Assembly (NCBI RefSeq): GCF_900142215.1 | Contig: NZ_FRAC01000007.1 | Location: 360,412 to 424,411, forward strand | Reading direction: 5' to 3' | From: Anaerocolumna jejuensis DSM 15929 | GTDB lineage: Bacteria > Bacillota > Clostridia > Lachnospirales > Lachnospiraceae | Length of the DNA stretch: 64,000 bases | In this document: one piece after another, positions 8,573 through 16,697 of the stretch | Position numbering within the stretch: the first letter of the stretch is position 1 | Layout of the letters: each line of letters starts with the position of its first letter | Made by a program: the position numbers and the translations under genes | Notes under the pieces: model-generated | What the model was told of the DNA's origin: nothing | Seen by the model: only the letters and a program-made list of their open reading frames with translations | Databases searched by the model: none

Positions 8573-8744
8573 TGTGAAAATTAAAAAGCAATTTTCACAC
8601 ACAAGATTGGGCCTGCGAAATCCTCAGCCCAATCTTGCGGCGCGTTGGGAAGGCATGGCTGTTAGTGTGAAAATTAAAAAGCAATTTTCACACAAGTGCC
8701 TGCGAAATCCTCAGCCCAATCTTGCGGCGCGTTGGGAAGGCATG
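8573..8744 (+). repeat. Two tandem copies of a palindromic element beginning TGTGAAAATT
   Basis: Copy 1 starts at 8573 and copy 2 at 8666, 93 bp apart. Each starts with a perfect 10-bp hairpin (TGTGAAAATT, 7-nt loop AAAAAGC, AATTTTCACA) and ends with an identical 46-bp block (8612-8657 and 8699-8744). Copy 1 has an extra inverted repeat CAAGATTGGGC/GCCCAATCTTG that copy 2 lacks on its left side. One frame stays open through both copies and would encode two units containing KIKKQFSH and NPQPNLAARWEGM. It starts directly after the MBL stop codon and lies between convergent genes. A related element sits in frame in the response regulator at 63839. Confidence 0.85.
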
Positions 8745-8768
8745 ATTATTAGAGCGAAATAAATTCTT

Positions 8769-9563
8769 TTAAGCAGTCCCTTTGCCAAGCTCTGTCATCA
8801 TCTCATTAAAAATATCCTGGATGGCATTGTCTGTAATGGCAGTATCTAAAAATATTTCAACAGCCTGCTTTGCCTGGGCTATCAGCATTTCAAGACCGTT
8901 TACGGCAGGAAGGCCAAGACTTTCTGCCTGCAATAGAAGCTTTGTCTTAAGGGGGTTGTAGATAATGTCTACAACTCCCTTTAAGCCTGTATAGGGAGTA
9001 AGGTCCATGGGAGTGGCATCTGTGCCGGGGTACATTCCTACCGGGCTTGTATTTATGATATAAGAAACATCCCGGTGGTTTTCTAATGCTTCCTCATAAG
9101 TGATACAGCCTGTATCCTTTCTGTACTTAACAATAACAATCTCAGAAGCACCCAGATAGGAAAGCACGGCAAGTACGGCCTTGGCAGCTCCGCCGTTACC
9201 AAGGACAAATACTTTCTTATCCCTTACATCCATAGCATGGTACTTAAGTGTATATAAAAATCCATAAAAATCGGTGTTGTAGCCGCATAACCGTCCGCTG
9301 CGGTTAACGATGGTATTGACAGCACCAATTTTTTCAGCGTGTTCATCAATCTCGGAAAGATAAGGAATCACGTCACTTTTATAGGGAATGGTAACGTTAA
9401 TGGCCTTAAAATCCTTCTTTTCCATAAATTCTGCAAATTCATCCCTTGGTACGGGCCTTATCCCATAGCTGTAATCCTTGACGTTATGATAACGCATCAG
9501 CTTTTCATGTATGGGCTTTGAGAAGCTGTGCCCTAACTTTTCTCCGATTAATCCATAATCCAT
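8769..9563 (-). CDS. aroE: Shikimate dehydrogenase
   Basis: NADPH-dependent reduction of 3-dehydroshikimate to shikimate in the aromatic amino acid pathway. The 264-residue protein has the shikimate-binding GHSFSKPIH (11-19), catalytic Lys62 in NVTIPYK, Asp98 in NTDFYG, the nucleotide-binding loop GNGGAAKA (122-129), and a conserved NTSPVGMYP. The NADP-binding side lacks the usual NRT motif; KYRKDT occupies that area, so cofactor preference is uncertain. It is convergent with the MBL gene, separated by the palindromic repeats. No other aro gene is close. Confidence 0.93.
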   Translation of the reverse strand: MDYGLIGEKLGHSFSKPIHEKLMRYHNVKDYSYGIRPVPRDEFAEFMEKKDFKAINVTIPYKSDVIPYLSEIDEHAEKIGAVNTIVNRSGRLCGYNTDFYGFLYTLKYHAMDVRDKKVFVLGNGGAAKAVLAVLSYLGASEIVIVKYRKDTGCITYEEALENHRDVSYIINTSPVGMYPGTDATPMDLTPYTGLKGVVDIIYNPLKTKLLLQAESLGLPAVNGLEMLIAQAKQAVEIFLDTAITDNAIQDIFNEMMTELGKGTA

Positions 9564-9660
9564 ATTGACCTCTTTCTAATATTTCTTAAAATTTAACTTC
9601 CTTAATTTAAAATTTTCAAAGTATTGATTCGAGTACTATAATTAATCTCAGCTTTCTTTT

Positions 9661-9737
9661 ATGTATATTTGGGGTATAAAAATGCAGCGAAGCGACTTTC
9701 ACGGAGCTGAGTGTATTTTTATACCCCAAATATACAT
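9661..9737. repeat. Long perfect stem-loop: 23-bp arms, 31-nt loop
   Basis: Bases 9661-9683 are an exact reverse complement of 9715-9737. The loop (9684-9714) is GC-richer than its surroundings and contains GCAGCGAAGCGAC and ACGGAGCTGAG. The element lies in a 430-base gap between the divergent aroE and spoIIIAA starts, so it is not an obvious terminator for either. Its compact symmetry and unlike base composition suggest a dispersed intergenic repeat (MITE or REP-like), which I cannot confirm from one copy. Confidence 0.75.
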
Positions 9738-9901
9738 TCGATAAACATGAGTTCTGACACCTTTTATTAGGATTCTAAAATACTATCTTCAAATATATCC
9801 AGTCAAAGCTCTGTGATTTCAGCACTTTTAATTTACATATGCTTCATTATTTATTCATTAGGATAATATATAAAAATCTATTTTGCAAGTTAAAATATCA
9901 G

Positions 9902-9930
9902 GTCATAAATTCAACAGGGGGACATATATT
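9902..9930 (+). promoter_or_regulatory. Sigma-E-like promoter for the spoIIIA operon
   Basis: GTCATAAA (9902-9909) and CATATATT (9923-9930) are 13 bp apart. The -10 differs from the Bacillus sigma-E consensus CATACAHT at one position, and the -35 resembles GTCATATT at six of eight. Its position 64 bp before spoIIIAA fits the known mother-cell control of this operon. Inferred from motif match only. Confidence 0.55.
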
Positions 9931-9993
9931 GTTTTAAGGAGGAGGACGAGTACTGAAAAGGTTTTGATTAAACCCCTTCGGGAAGGATGCACA

Positions 9994-10947
9994 ATGAATA
10001 AGAAAGAAGAGCTTCTTAAGATCTTTTCCATTAAGCTTAGGAATATACTGGCGAAGGCAGAGCTGGATTATGAACTTTTACAGGAAATCAGGCTTCGGGT
10101 GAATGCTCCTTTGCTTATTGTTTATGACAATAAGGAATATTTTCTTACTGAGCAGTCAGAGCTATCAAAGGACTGTGAGAACAGCTACCTGTTAACCAAA
10201 AATGAATTAAAGGAAACCATGGAATATATCAGTAATTATTCCCTGTACGCCTTTGAAGAAGAACTAAAGCAGGGGTTTATTACCATAACAGGAGGGCACA
10301 GGGTAGGAATCGCCGGAAAAGCGGTGCTGGAAGAGAACAGGATAAAAAGCATCAAGCATATTTCCTTTATCAACATCCGCCTGTCCCATCAGATAACGGG
10401 CTGTGGGGAGAAGGTGCTCCCCCTTATTATGGAGAATGGAAACTGCCTTCATACCCTTATTATTTCCCCGCCCTGCTGCGGTAAAACGACACTGCTAAGA
10501 GATATTATAAGGCTGATTTCGGACGGCGGAAAAGACAGGGCCGGGCTTACGGTAGGAGTGGTGGATGAAAGGTCCGAAATCGGAGCCTGTTATATGGGGG
10601 TGCCTCAAAATGACCTGGGTATCCGTACGGATGTACTGGATTGCTGTCCCAAGGCAAAAGGAATGCTGATGCTGATCCGTGCAATGTCTCCCAGAGTAAT
10701 TGCAGTGGATGAAGTCGGCTCCAAGGAAGATATCGAGGCAATTGAATATGTTATAAACTGCGGATGCAAGCTGATTGCAACGGTACATGGCAACTCTCTT
10801 TTGGATGTTAAGGGGAAACCCTTACTCAAGAAATTAATTGAGGATAAGCTCTTTGAGAGGTATATCCTTTTAAGCAATAAAGGAAGTGTGGGACATCTGG
10901 AGGAGATTTATGACAGGGAAGGCAATGGAATTTACAAGATAACGTAA
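9994..10947 (+). CDS. spoIIIAA: Stage III sporulation protein AA (secretion-type ATPase)
   Basis: ATPase of the SpoIIIA complex in the mother cell, related to type II/IV secretion ATPases, needed to keep the forespore alive and SigG active. I place the start at ATG 9994 (GGAAGGA about 7 nt upstream), giving 317 aa; the open frame reaches back to 9883 but that part is not family-like. Walker A is PPCCGKTT (about 159-166) and Walker B RVIAVDEVG (about 234-242). The N-terminal EIRLRVNAPLLI is typical. First of eight genes in conserved order, preceded by a sigma-E-like promoter. Confidence 0.95.
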   Translation: MNKKEELLKIFSIKLRNILAKAELDYELLQEIRLRVNAPLLIVYDNKEYFLTEQSELSKDCENSYLLTKNELKETMEYISNYSLYAFEEELKQGFITITGGHRVGIAGKAVLEENRIKSIKHISFINIRLSHQITGCGEKVLPLIMENGNCLHTLIISPPCCGKTTLLRDIIRLISDGGKDRAGLTVGVVDERSEIGACYMGVPQNDLGIRTDVLDCCPKAKGMLMLIRAMSPRVIAVDEVGSKEDIEAIEYVINCGCKLIATVHGNSLLDVKGKPLLKKLIEDKLFERYILLSNKGSVGHLEEIYDREGNGIYKIT

Positions 10948-10963
10948 GAAGCGGAGGAAGAAG

Positions 10964-11494
10964 ATGATTATTACCTTTATCAAAATGCTGGGCTGTGTAT
11001 TGATACTTACCTCCTCGGCAGGAATGGGCATCTATTTCAGCGGAGAATTAAAGGGCAGGATTCAGGATCTGAAGGAGCTGAGAAGAATCGTTACCCTTTT
11101 GCGGGGGGATATCCGTTATGCTAATTCACCGCTGCCGGAAGCAGTACAAGCCCTTTCAGTAAGGCATGACGGTAAGTACAAAAAATTCTTGCAAGTAGTT
11201 TCGGAAAAATTAAATGAGTTTGGGGGGATTTCCTTTGGAGACATCTGGAAGGAATCCATAAACAAGGGACTCGAGAATACCTCCCTTAGCAAAAAGGACC
11301 TTGTGAACCTGTCACAATTTGGTGAGAATATGGGCTACCTGGACAAGGAAATGCAGCTTAATACCATTGATTTATACCTATCGCAGATAGAAGAGGAGAT
11401 AAAAGACCTGTCTAAGAATGTGAAGGAAAAGACCTATATGTACAACACCCTTGGCATTCTTGGAGGAATCTTTTTAACAATTATTATGCTTTAA
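10964..11494 (+). CDS. spoIIIAB: Stage III sporulation protein AB
   Basis: Second gene of the spoIIIA operon; structurally related to GspF/PilC-like membrane proteins of secretion systems and thought to anchor the AA ATPase. The 176-residue product has an N-terminal hydrophobic segment (about 2-26), a helical charged middle including LKELRRIVTLLRGDIRYA and a C-terminal hydrophobic segment (LGILGGIFLTIIML). GGAGGAAGA precedes ATG 10964, and the gap to AA is 16 bp. Length and order agree with the family. Confidence 0.93.
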   Translation: MIITFIKMLGCVLILTSSAGMGIYFSGELKGRIQDLKELRRIVTLLRGDIRYANSPLPEAVQALSVRHDGKYKKFLQVVSEKLNEFGGISFGDIWKESINKGLENTSLSKKDLVNLSQFGENMGYLDKEMQLNTIDLYLSQIEEEIKDLSKNVKEKTYMYNTLGILGGIFLTIIML

Positions 11495-11531
11495 GTTAAT
11501 CTAAGTTTTGACATACACGAAAGGGGATAAC

Positions 11532-11726
11532 ATGGACATCAACCTGATATTTAAAATTGCTGCGGTAGGAATCCTGGTCTCGGTTCTAAATCAGATACTA
11601 AAGCAATCGGGAAGGGATGAGCAGGCTTTTTTAACCACTCTGGCAGGTCTTATCCTTGTTCTGTTCTGGATTGTACCTTATATCTCGGAATTATTTAAGA
11701 CCATACAAAACCTGTTTACATTATAG
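11532..11726 (+). CDS. spoIIIAC: Stage III sporulation protein AC
   Basis: Small integral membrane protein (64 aa) with two hydrophobic helices separated by a short polar turn containing KQSGRDEQA, the family hallmark. Start chosen at ATG 11532, which follows AAAGGGG; an upstream in-frame ATG at 11508 would add eight atypical residues. It lies between AB and AD with short spacers. The exact role within the SpoIIIA-SpoIIQ channel is not settled. Confidence 0.93.
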   Translation: MDINLIFKIAAVGILVSVLNQILKQSGRDEQAFLTTLAGLILVLFWIVPYISELFKTIQNLFTL

Positions 11727-11741
11727 GAAAGGGAGAATGGG

Positions 11742-12125
11742 ATGGTACAGATTGCCTTAGTTGGAATCAGTGTAATACTGCTTGCAATCATTTTTAAAAA
11801 CTATAAATCGGAATATTCGGTGTACATCAGTCTTGCAGGCTGCATCCTTATTTTCTACTTAGGATTAAGTAAATTAGAGCTGATTATCAGCACCATAAAG
11901 AAAATCCAGGCATATATAAACCTAAATGAATCCTATTTAGGCATATTGATAAAAATTATAGGTATAACCTACATAGCGGAATTCTCGGCAGACCTTTGCA
12001 AAGATTTTGGACATACTGCCGTGGCAAACCAGATTGAACTGGTGGGAAAACTGACGATACTAGCCACAGGAATGCCTATTTTACTGGCCCTTTTGGATAC
12101 CATTAATAAATTCCTGACCTCTTAA
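11742..12125 (+). CDS. spoIIIAD: Stage III sporulation protein AD
   Basis: 127-residue membrane protein with about four hydrophobic segments (starting IALVGISVILLAIIF) and the family segment YIAEFSADLCKDFGHTAVA in the middle. It is related in sequence character to AC and is part of the mother-cell SpoIIIA assembly. GGGAGAATGGG precedes ATG 11742. It is tightly spaced, 15 bp after AC and 27 bp before AE. Confidence 0.93.
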   Translation: MVQIALVGISVILLAIIFKNYKSEYSVYISLAGCILIFYLGLSKLELIISTIKKIQAYINLNESYLGILIKIIGITYIAEFSADLCKDFGHTAVANQIELVGKLTILATGMPILLALLDTINKFLTS

Positions 12126-12152
12126 CGGAAAAGCGCAGGAGAAGGGGGACCT

Positions 12153-13283
12153 ATGAAGAAAATATTCCTATCAATGCTGCTGCTGTTGATAGTAACGGTA
12201 ATACCCGAAGTTAAAGCTTATGCTGCCTCCGGGAATTCGGTGAATGGAGGGGAAGATATCGACTTCAGCCAGATTCAGTCTGTGATAGATGATACCCTCT
12301 CGTCAGGCAATAAATTTGATTTTATGGATTATGTAAATGATCTGATAGCAGGCAGGAGAACCTTTTCCATAACCGGTATACTGGATGACTTAAAACAGGT
12401 GGTATCAAATGAGGTGAAAAATAATATAAATACCTTTACCGGGCTTATATCAATTGCGGTTATAGCGGCTGTATTTACGAATTTCTCCTATGCCTTTAAG
12501 AACATACAGGTGGCGGATACCGGATTTTATGTTGCTTATCTTTTACTGTTTTCCGTTTTGACCGGTTCCTTTATAACAGCCTCCTCCATGGCGGCAGAAA
12601 CACTTTCCTCCCTACTGGAGCTGATGAAAGCCCTGGTTCCCTCCTACTTTATGGCAGTGGCCTTTTGCAGCGGCGCCGGAACTTCCATGGTGTTCTATCA
12701 GGTGACTTTGTTTTTGATAACATTTGCAGATATTCTGCTGATTAAAATAATTATACCTCTTATTAATATCTATCTGGTAATATCCATGGCAAACAATCTA
12801 TCCAAAGAAGACCTGCTCTCAAAGCTTACTGATCTGCTGGAAACTTTAATGAGCTGGGGACTTAAAACACTGGTAGGCGTTGTAGTGGGCTTTAATGCCG
12901 TGCAGGGACTTATAACACCGGTATCGGACAAGATGAAAAAATCATTGGTTTTTAAAGCGGCAGAAGCTATCCCTGGAATCGGTGATATCTTTGGCGGTGT
13001 GGCGGAAAGCGTCCTTGGAGCAGGAGTCCTGCTGAAAAATGCCATAGGCGTTGCCGGAGTTGTGGTTATTGTCACCCTCTGTGCCGTGCCGGTGCTCAAG
13101 CTGGCAGTCATGACCCTGATTTATAAGGTCAGCAGTGCCGCTGTCCAGCCGATATCGGACAAGCGTATGCTGAAATGTATCTCCGCTTCCGGGGATGCCT
13201 GCCTGTTCCTTCTGCAGACCGTCATAGTCGGAGCAGTTCTCTTTATTATTACCATAACCATAGTAGCTGCCACGACTACATAG
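12153..13283 (+). CDS. spoIIIAE: Stage III sporulation protein AE
   Basis: Polytopic membrane component of the SpoIIIA complex. The 376 residues start with a signal peptide (KIFLSMLLLLIVTVIPEVKAYA, split here by the Lys-rich start), then a soluble segment and about seven hydrophobic helices. The end, with several Val/Ala-rich helices around AVPVLKLAVMTLIYKVSSA, is typical. AGAAGGGGG precedes ATG 12153. The large polytopic core distinguishes AE from all neighbours. Confidence 0.93.
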   Translation: MKKIFLSMLLLLIVTVIPEVKAYAASGNSVNGGEDIDFSQIQSVIDDTLSSGNKFDFMDYVNDLIAGRRTFSITGILDDLKQVVSNEVKNNINTFTGLISIAVIAAVFTNFSYAFKNIQVADTGFYVAYLLLFSVLTGSFITASSMAAETLSSLLELMKALVPSYFMAVAFCSGAGTSMVFYQVTLFLITFADILLIKIIIPLINIYLVISMANNLSKEDLLSKLTDLLETLMSWGLKTLVGVVVGFNAVQGLITPVSDKMKKSLVFKAAEAIPGIGDIFGGVAESVLGAGVLLKNAIGVAGVVVIVTLCAVPVLKLAVMTLIYKVSSAAVQPISDKRMLKCISASGDACLFLLQTVIVGAVLFIITITIVAATTT

Positions 13284-13294
13284 AAAGGAAGAGT

Positions 13295-13933
13295 ATGCAT
13301 TATATTTATTCCTGGGTTAAGGACATTGTAATATTTATGGTACTCATCAGTGTGGTAACGAACCTGATGGGGAAGAGCTCCTATAAGAAATACCTCAATC
13401 TCATATCGGGTATTATTCTGGTCATCCTTGTGATATCTCCATTTCTTAAGGTGTTTCAGCTGAATAATACATTGGATTATTACTTTACCACCAATTCCCT
13501 GGTAGCAGAAGCCGGGGATACCCTTGATATGGAAGAGAAATTCAGCAAAACCGAAGCTAAGCAGCGGGATGCGATTTTTATACAGGTAAAGGAGAAAATA
13601 GAAAATAAGGTAAAGGAACTGCTGGAGGGAGAAAATATTGCGGTCAGCAGTGTAAAGGTCACTCTGGATGAAAATGCGGAGAGCGGCAATTACGGCAATT
13701 TAACAAAACTTGATATAAAGGGGGTATATGGTGAAAAAAAGGAGAATAAGAAAGAAAAGGAGGCAGTTACAATTGACCAGATCGTAATAGACAATATCAA
13801 TATCAAAAAAGACAAAGAGGACAAGGAGGTCAGTAAAAACATCCTGTCCCCTGTAGAAATCAATGCAAAAAAAGTTTTGTCGGACTTCTATAATTTAAAG
13901 GCTGATAATATAAATATTAGTATACAGGAGTAA
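13295..13933 (+). CDS. spoIIIAF: Stage III sporulation protein AF
   Basis: 212-residue protein with two N-terminal membrane helices (about 7-27 and 37-56) and a soluble C-terminal domain of ring-building type, rich in Lys/Glu. The start at ATG 13295 follows GAAAGGAAGAG; the open frame extends upstream inside spoIIIAE but only this start gives the family N-terminus (HYIYSWVKDIV). It follows AE by 11 bp. The C-terminal half contains KEKIENKVKELLEGENI and a Lys-rich insert (GEKKENKKEKEAV) that looks like a flexible addition. Confidence 0.92.
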   Translation: MHYIYSWVKDIVIFMVLISVVTNLMGKSSYKKYLNLISGIILVILVISPFLKVFQLNNTLDYYFTTNSLVAEAGDTLDMEEKFSKTEAKQRDAIFIQVKEKIENKVKELLEGENIAVSSVKVTLDENAESGNYGNLTKLDIKGVYGEKKENKKEKEAVTIDQIVIDNINIKKDKEDKEVSKNILSPVEINAKKVLSDFYNLKADNINISIQE

Positions 13934-14075
13934 CACTCCCTTATACTAAGAATGTTTCTTTGGTATAAAGAAGCAGAGAAAATAATAAGATACCAATTAA
14001 AATGCACCCAGATGGGAACCACCCTTATGTATGCTTTGTTGCCGGAATATCTGCAATGGGCATGGGAGCCAAAGT

Positions 14076-14672
14076 ATGGAAAAAGAAAAGAAAAAGATCA
14101 CGTTAAAGGAAATAGGACCTGCAAGGCTTGTAATGCTGCTTATGGCAGGAATATTCCTGGTGTTATTATCAATTCCCAATCTACCGTCCTCTGATAAAAA
14201 ATCCAAGGAACCTTCCGTTAGCAGTAATAAATTGATGGGCCAGACATCCGGCACTGCAAATGATGAAACAGAGCTTTATGTTACAGACCTTGAGGACCAG
14301 TTAAGAACCCTGCTGATGAAGGTGGAGGGAATCGGAACAGTAGAAGTCATGATAACCTTAAAAGGGTCCAAGGAGGTCGTAGTATTAAAGGATAGGCCAT
14401 ATACCAAGGAAAGCGTGAATGAAGTTGACGGGGAGGGCGGAAGCAGGAACAGTAATAAAACAGAACAAAGTGATACCACCGTTATGGTAGAGGGCAGTGA
14501 TGGCGTTAAAAGACCTTATGCCCTGAAAGAAATCGAACCGGAAGTGGAGGGTATCCTTGTGATAGCCCAGGGCGGTGATAAGGCTGTCATTCAAAGTGAA
14601 ATAATCGAAGCTGTACAGGTATTATTTGGTGTTCCGCCACATAAAGTTAAAGTAATGAAAATGAAATCATAA
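14076..14672 (+). CDS. spoIIIAG: Stage III sporulation protein AG
   Basis: Ring-forming channel component in the intermembrane space between mother cell and forespore. The start at ATG 14076 (GGGAG about 8 nt upstream) gives 198 aa; upstream frame is not family-like. One transmembrane helix (about 16-36, ARLVMLLMAGIFLVLLSI), then a soluble domain with LLMKVEGIGTVEVMITLKGS, a Gly/Ser/Asn-rich insert (about 113-127) that fits the beta-triangle insertion loop of this family, and the ring motif VEGILVIAQGGDKAVIQSEI. A 142-base spacer without a gene separates it from AF. Confidence 0.93.
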   Translation: MEKEKKKITLKEIGPARLVMLLMAGIFLVLLSIPNLPSSDKKSKEPSVSSNKLMGQTSGTANDETELYVTDLEDQLRTLLMKVEGIGTVEVMITLKGSKEVVVLKDRPYTKESVNEVDGEGGSRNSNKTEQSDTTVMVEGSDGVKRPYALKEIEPEVEGILVIAQGGDKAVIQSEIIEAVQVLFGVPPHKVKVMKMKS

Positions 14673-14693
14673 AGAATCTTTAAGGAGGCTAGC

Positions 14694-15512
14694 ATGAAAA
14701 ATTTATTCAGGAAAAATAATATCATTATTGCGGCATTGGCAATCATGATAATAATTGCCGGGTATTTGAATTTTAGCGGTAAACATGACCCTATAAAAAC
14801 CGGAGATACAAATGACTATAACACCACCGAATCTACAATGGGAGACGATATAACGGACAGCGACATCCTTTCACTGGATGATCAGGGCAATGTATTGCCG
14901 GAATCAGCACTGGATTTATCGGACAGCAGCAAGAGCACATCAAAAGATACGGCAAAGGATTCCTCGACAAAAGACACTGCCTCCAATGACAGTTCAAAGG
15001 ATACGGCAGACAGTAAAGATTCTGCTGACACAGCAAAGAATGACGATGCCAATGTAGCAGACAGTAACAGCGATACTACGAATACAGCAGATTCCAAGGA
15101 CAACAAGGAAACCAGTACACCTGGTGAAGCAGTTTTGGTAAGCACGACGACCACTTCTGATTTCTTTGAATCCGCAAAGCTGAACAGGGAACAGTGGAGA
15201 TCTAAATACATAGAGACCTACAACGGTATTATTAATAATGAAAGCCTGTCAGAAGAGAGCAAACAAATTGCAGTAAACGCACTTTTGAAATTAAATAAAG
15301 TAAAAGATGCAGAAAATGCCGCAGAAACCTTGTTAAAAGCAAAGGGCTTCAGTGATGCGCTGGTGTTCATGCAGGATAAGAGAGTTGATGTTGTTGTAAA
15401 CGCTGAGAAATTAACGGAGCAGGATGTTGCGCAGATTATGGATGTCGTAAAAGCCGAAACCGGAAGAAAAGCAAACCAGATTCATATTAACCCGACCATA
15501 GCAAACGAATAG
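14694..15512 (+). CDS. spoIIIAH: Stage III sporulation protein AH with long acidic/Ser linker
   Basis: Channel protein that interacts with forespore SpoIIQ across the septum. 272 aa: one membrane helix (about 11-27), then a low-complexity linker (about residues 75-145) built from Asp, Ser, Lys, Thr and Ala, then the C-terminal YscJ-like ring domain containing LSEESKQIAVNALLKLNKV, AETLLKAKGF and DVVVNAEKLTEQDVAQIMD. The linker makes it clearly longer than the roughly 218-aa Bacillus protein. AAGGAGG precedes ATG 14694. Last gene of the operon, followed by a terminator. Confidence 0.95.
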   Translation: MKNLFRKNNIIIAALAIMIIIAGYLNFSGKHDPIKTGDTNDYNTTESTMGDDITDSDILSLDDQGNVLPESALDLSDSSKSTSKDTAKDSSTKDTASNDSSKDTADSKDSADTAKNDDANVADSNSDTTNTADSKDNKETSTPGEAVLVSTTTTSDFFESAKLNREQWRSKYIETYNGIINNESLSEESKQIAVNALLKLNKVKDAENAAETLLKAKGFSDALVFMQDKRVDVVVNAEKLTEQDVAQIMDVVKAETGRKANQIHINPTIANE

Positions 15513-15542
15513 AAATATTACGCTTTAAAACCGCAAAGACCG

Positions 15543-15580
15543 GGAAGGCAGCCCTGTAAAGGCTGCCTTCCTTCTGTTTC
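15543..15580 (+). terminator. Terminator of the spoIIIA operon
   Basis: Perfect 11-bp stem GGAAGGCAGCC (15543-15553) / GGCTGCCTTCC (15561-15571) with a 7-nt loop, followed by a T-rich but interrupted tail (TTCTGTTTCTG). It lies 30 bp after spoIIIAH. Confidence 0.8.
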
Positions 15581-15713
15581 TGATAATCACTGAGCCAGAG
15601 GGCAGAGCCATTTTCTATCAGTACAGTATGAAACAAAAATACCTGTTAATAATAGAAAAAGCAGTAAATATAGCCGTATTACAGGCCTTAACGGAAAAGA
15701 TGCATAAAATCAT

Positions 15714-15741
15714 TTGCAAATAGGTATATTTTTGGTATAAT
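15714..15741 (+). promoter_or_regulatory. Strong sigma-A promoter before the Asp23-like gene
   Basis: TTGCAA (15714-15719), 16 bp, then TATAAT (15736-15741) with an extended TGG immediately before the -10. It could drive the housekeeping run from the Asp23-like gene through nusB and beyond. Confidence 0.7.
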
Positions 15742-15802
15742 AACTGGTATAGGGATTGTTTGTATTTGAGGGCATTTGCCTTAGACTTAGGAGGTAATAA
15801 AG

Positions 15803-16189
15803 TTGGTCAAAGAAGAAAATAGAAACACTTATCAGATACATGCTGACAGCAATGTCGGAGAAGTTCAGATAGCGGATGAAGTAGTTGCCACCATAGCAGC
15901 CCTGGCTGCGACCGAGATAGAAGGAGTGGCAGCCATGAGCGGTAACACGACCAGGGAACTGGTAAGCAAGCTTGGCATGAAGGGATATTCCAGAGGAGTA
16001 AAGATTGATGTGAGTACGGACTCTGTTGCTGTGGATTTATCACTTACTTTAAACTATGGCTACAGCATTCCGGAGACTTCCAGGCAGGTTCAGGAAAAGG
16101 TAAAGACAGCCATTGAAAATATGACCGGATTATCTGTATCAGAAGTAAATGTCAGAATCTCCGATGTGAATATCGATAAGAATAAATAA
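15803..16189 (+). CDS. Asp23/Gls24 family protein (YqhY-like)
   Basis: 128-residue member of the Asp23/Gls24 (DUF322) family. Members of this subgroup next to nusB (YqhY in B. subtilis) are tied to acetyl-CoA carboxylase and lipid homeostasis; accBC is not in this window, so the link is by family only. Landmarks: EVQIADEVVATIAALAATE, GVAAMSG and VDLSLTLNYG, ending in VNVRISDVNI. The start is TTG at 15803 with a perfect AGGAGG 8 nt upstream. No membrane segment. Confidence 0.9.
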   Translation: MVKEENRNTYQIHADSNVGEVQIADEVVATIAALAATEIEGVAAMSGNTTRELVSKLGMKGYSRGVKIDVSTDSVAVDLSLTLNYGYSIPETSRQVQEKVKTAIENMTGLSVSEVNVRISDVNIDKNK

Positions 16190-16218
16190 GCAAAACGAAT
16201 AGTGTTAATCCTATGCAG

Positions 16219-16250
16219 CCCTTAGATATATCCTATTTAAGGGTTGTTTA
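16219..16250 (+). terminator. Weak hairpin between the Asp23-like gene and nusB
   Basis: CCCTTA (16219-16224) pairs with TAAGGG (16238-16243) across a 13-nt loop and is followed by TTGTTTA. The stem is short, so it may only attenuate transcription into nusB. Confidence 0.3.
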
Positions 16251-16288
16251 TGCGTTAATGTATAAGTACTGAGAAAGGTTGGTTACCG

Positions 16289-16690
16289 ATGAATAGAAGA
16301 GAGATAAGGGAGCATTTGTTCCGCATGTTGTTCAGGAAGGATTTTCATAAAGAAGACGAGATGTCGGAGCAGATGAATTTATATCTGGAATCCCTGGAGG
16401 AGCCAAAGGAAGAGGACATGGCGTATCTAAGGGAGCGTTCCATGCAAATGCTCTCCAAAATTCCGGAGATTGATGAAATCTTAAGTGAAATCTCCAGCGG
16501 CTGGAAGCTGAACCGTATGGGAAAGGTAGACCTTACCATATTAAGACTTGCCGTATATGAAATCAAATTTGACGAGGAAGTACCAACCAAAGTTGCAATT
16601 AATGAGGCAGTGGAAATTGCTAAGCTCTTTGGAGGAGACTCTTCGGGAGCCTTTGTAAACGGTGTTCTTGCAAAATTAGCAAAAGAATGA
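16289..16690 (+). CDS. nusB: Transcription antitermination factor NusB
   Basis: RNA-binding all-helical protein that with NusE/S10 assembles the antitermination complex on rRNA operons. The 133 residues show the family signature at both ends: NRREIREHLFRMLFRKDF and, near the C-terminus, LTILRLAVYEIKFDEEVPTKVAINEAVEIAKLFGG split over 80-115. GAGAAAGG precedes ATG 16289. It ends 7 bp before xseA. In Bacillus folD lies between these two; here it does not. Confidence 0.95.
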   Translation: MNRREIREHLFRMLFRKDFHKEDEMSEQMNLYLESLEEPKEEDMAYLRERSMQMLSKIPEIDEILSEISSGWKLNRMGKVDLTILRLAVYEIKFDEEVPTKVAINEAVEIAKLFGGDSSGAFVNGVLAKLAKE

Positions 16691-16697
16691 GGTTACT

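Noticed and set aside
8574..8762. 62-codon frame across the tandem palindromes as a gene
   Set aside because: It is made of the repeat itself and has no start context; I treat it as evidence that the repeat is coding-compatible.
13952..14194. 80-codon frame between spoIIIAF and spoIIIAG
   Set aside because: It overlaps the spoIIIAG start region in another frame, with no ribosome site or family similarity.
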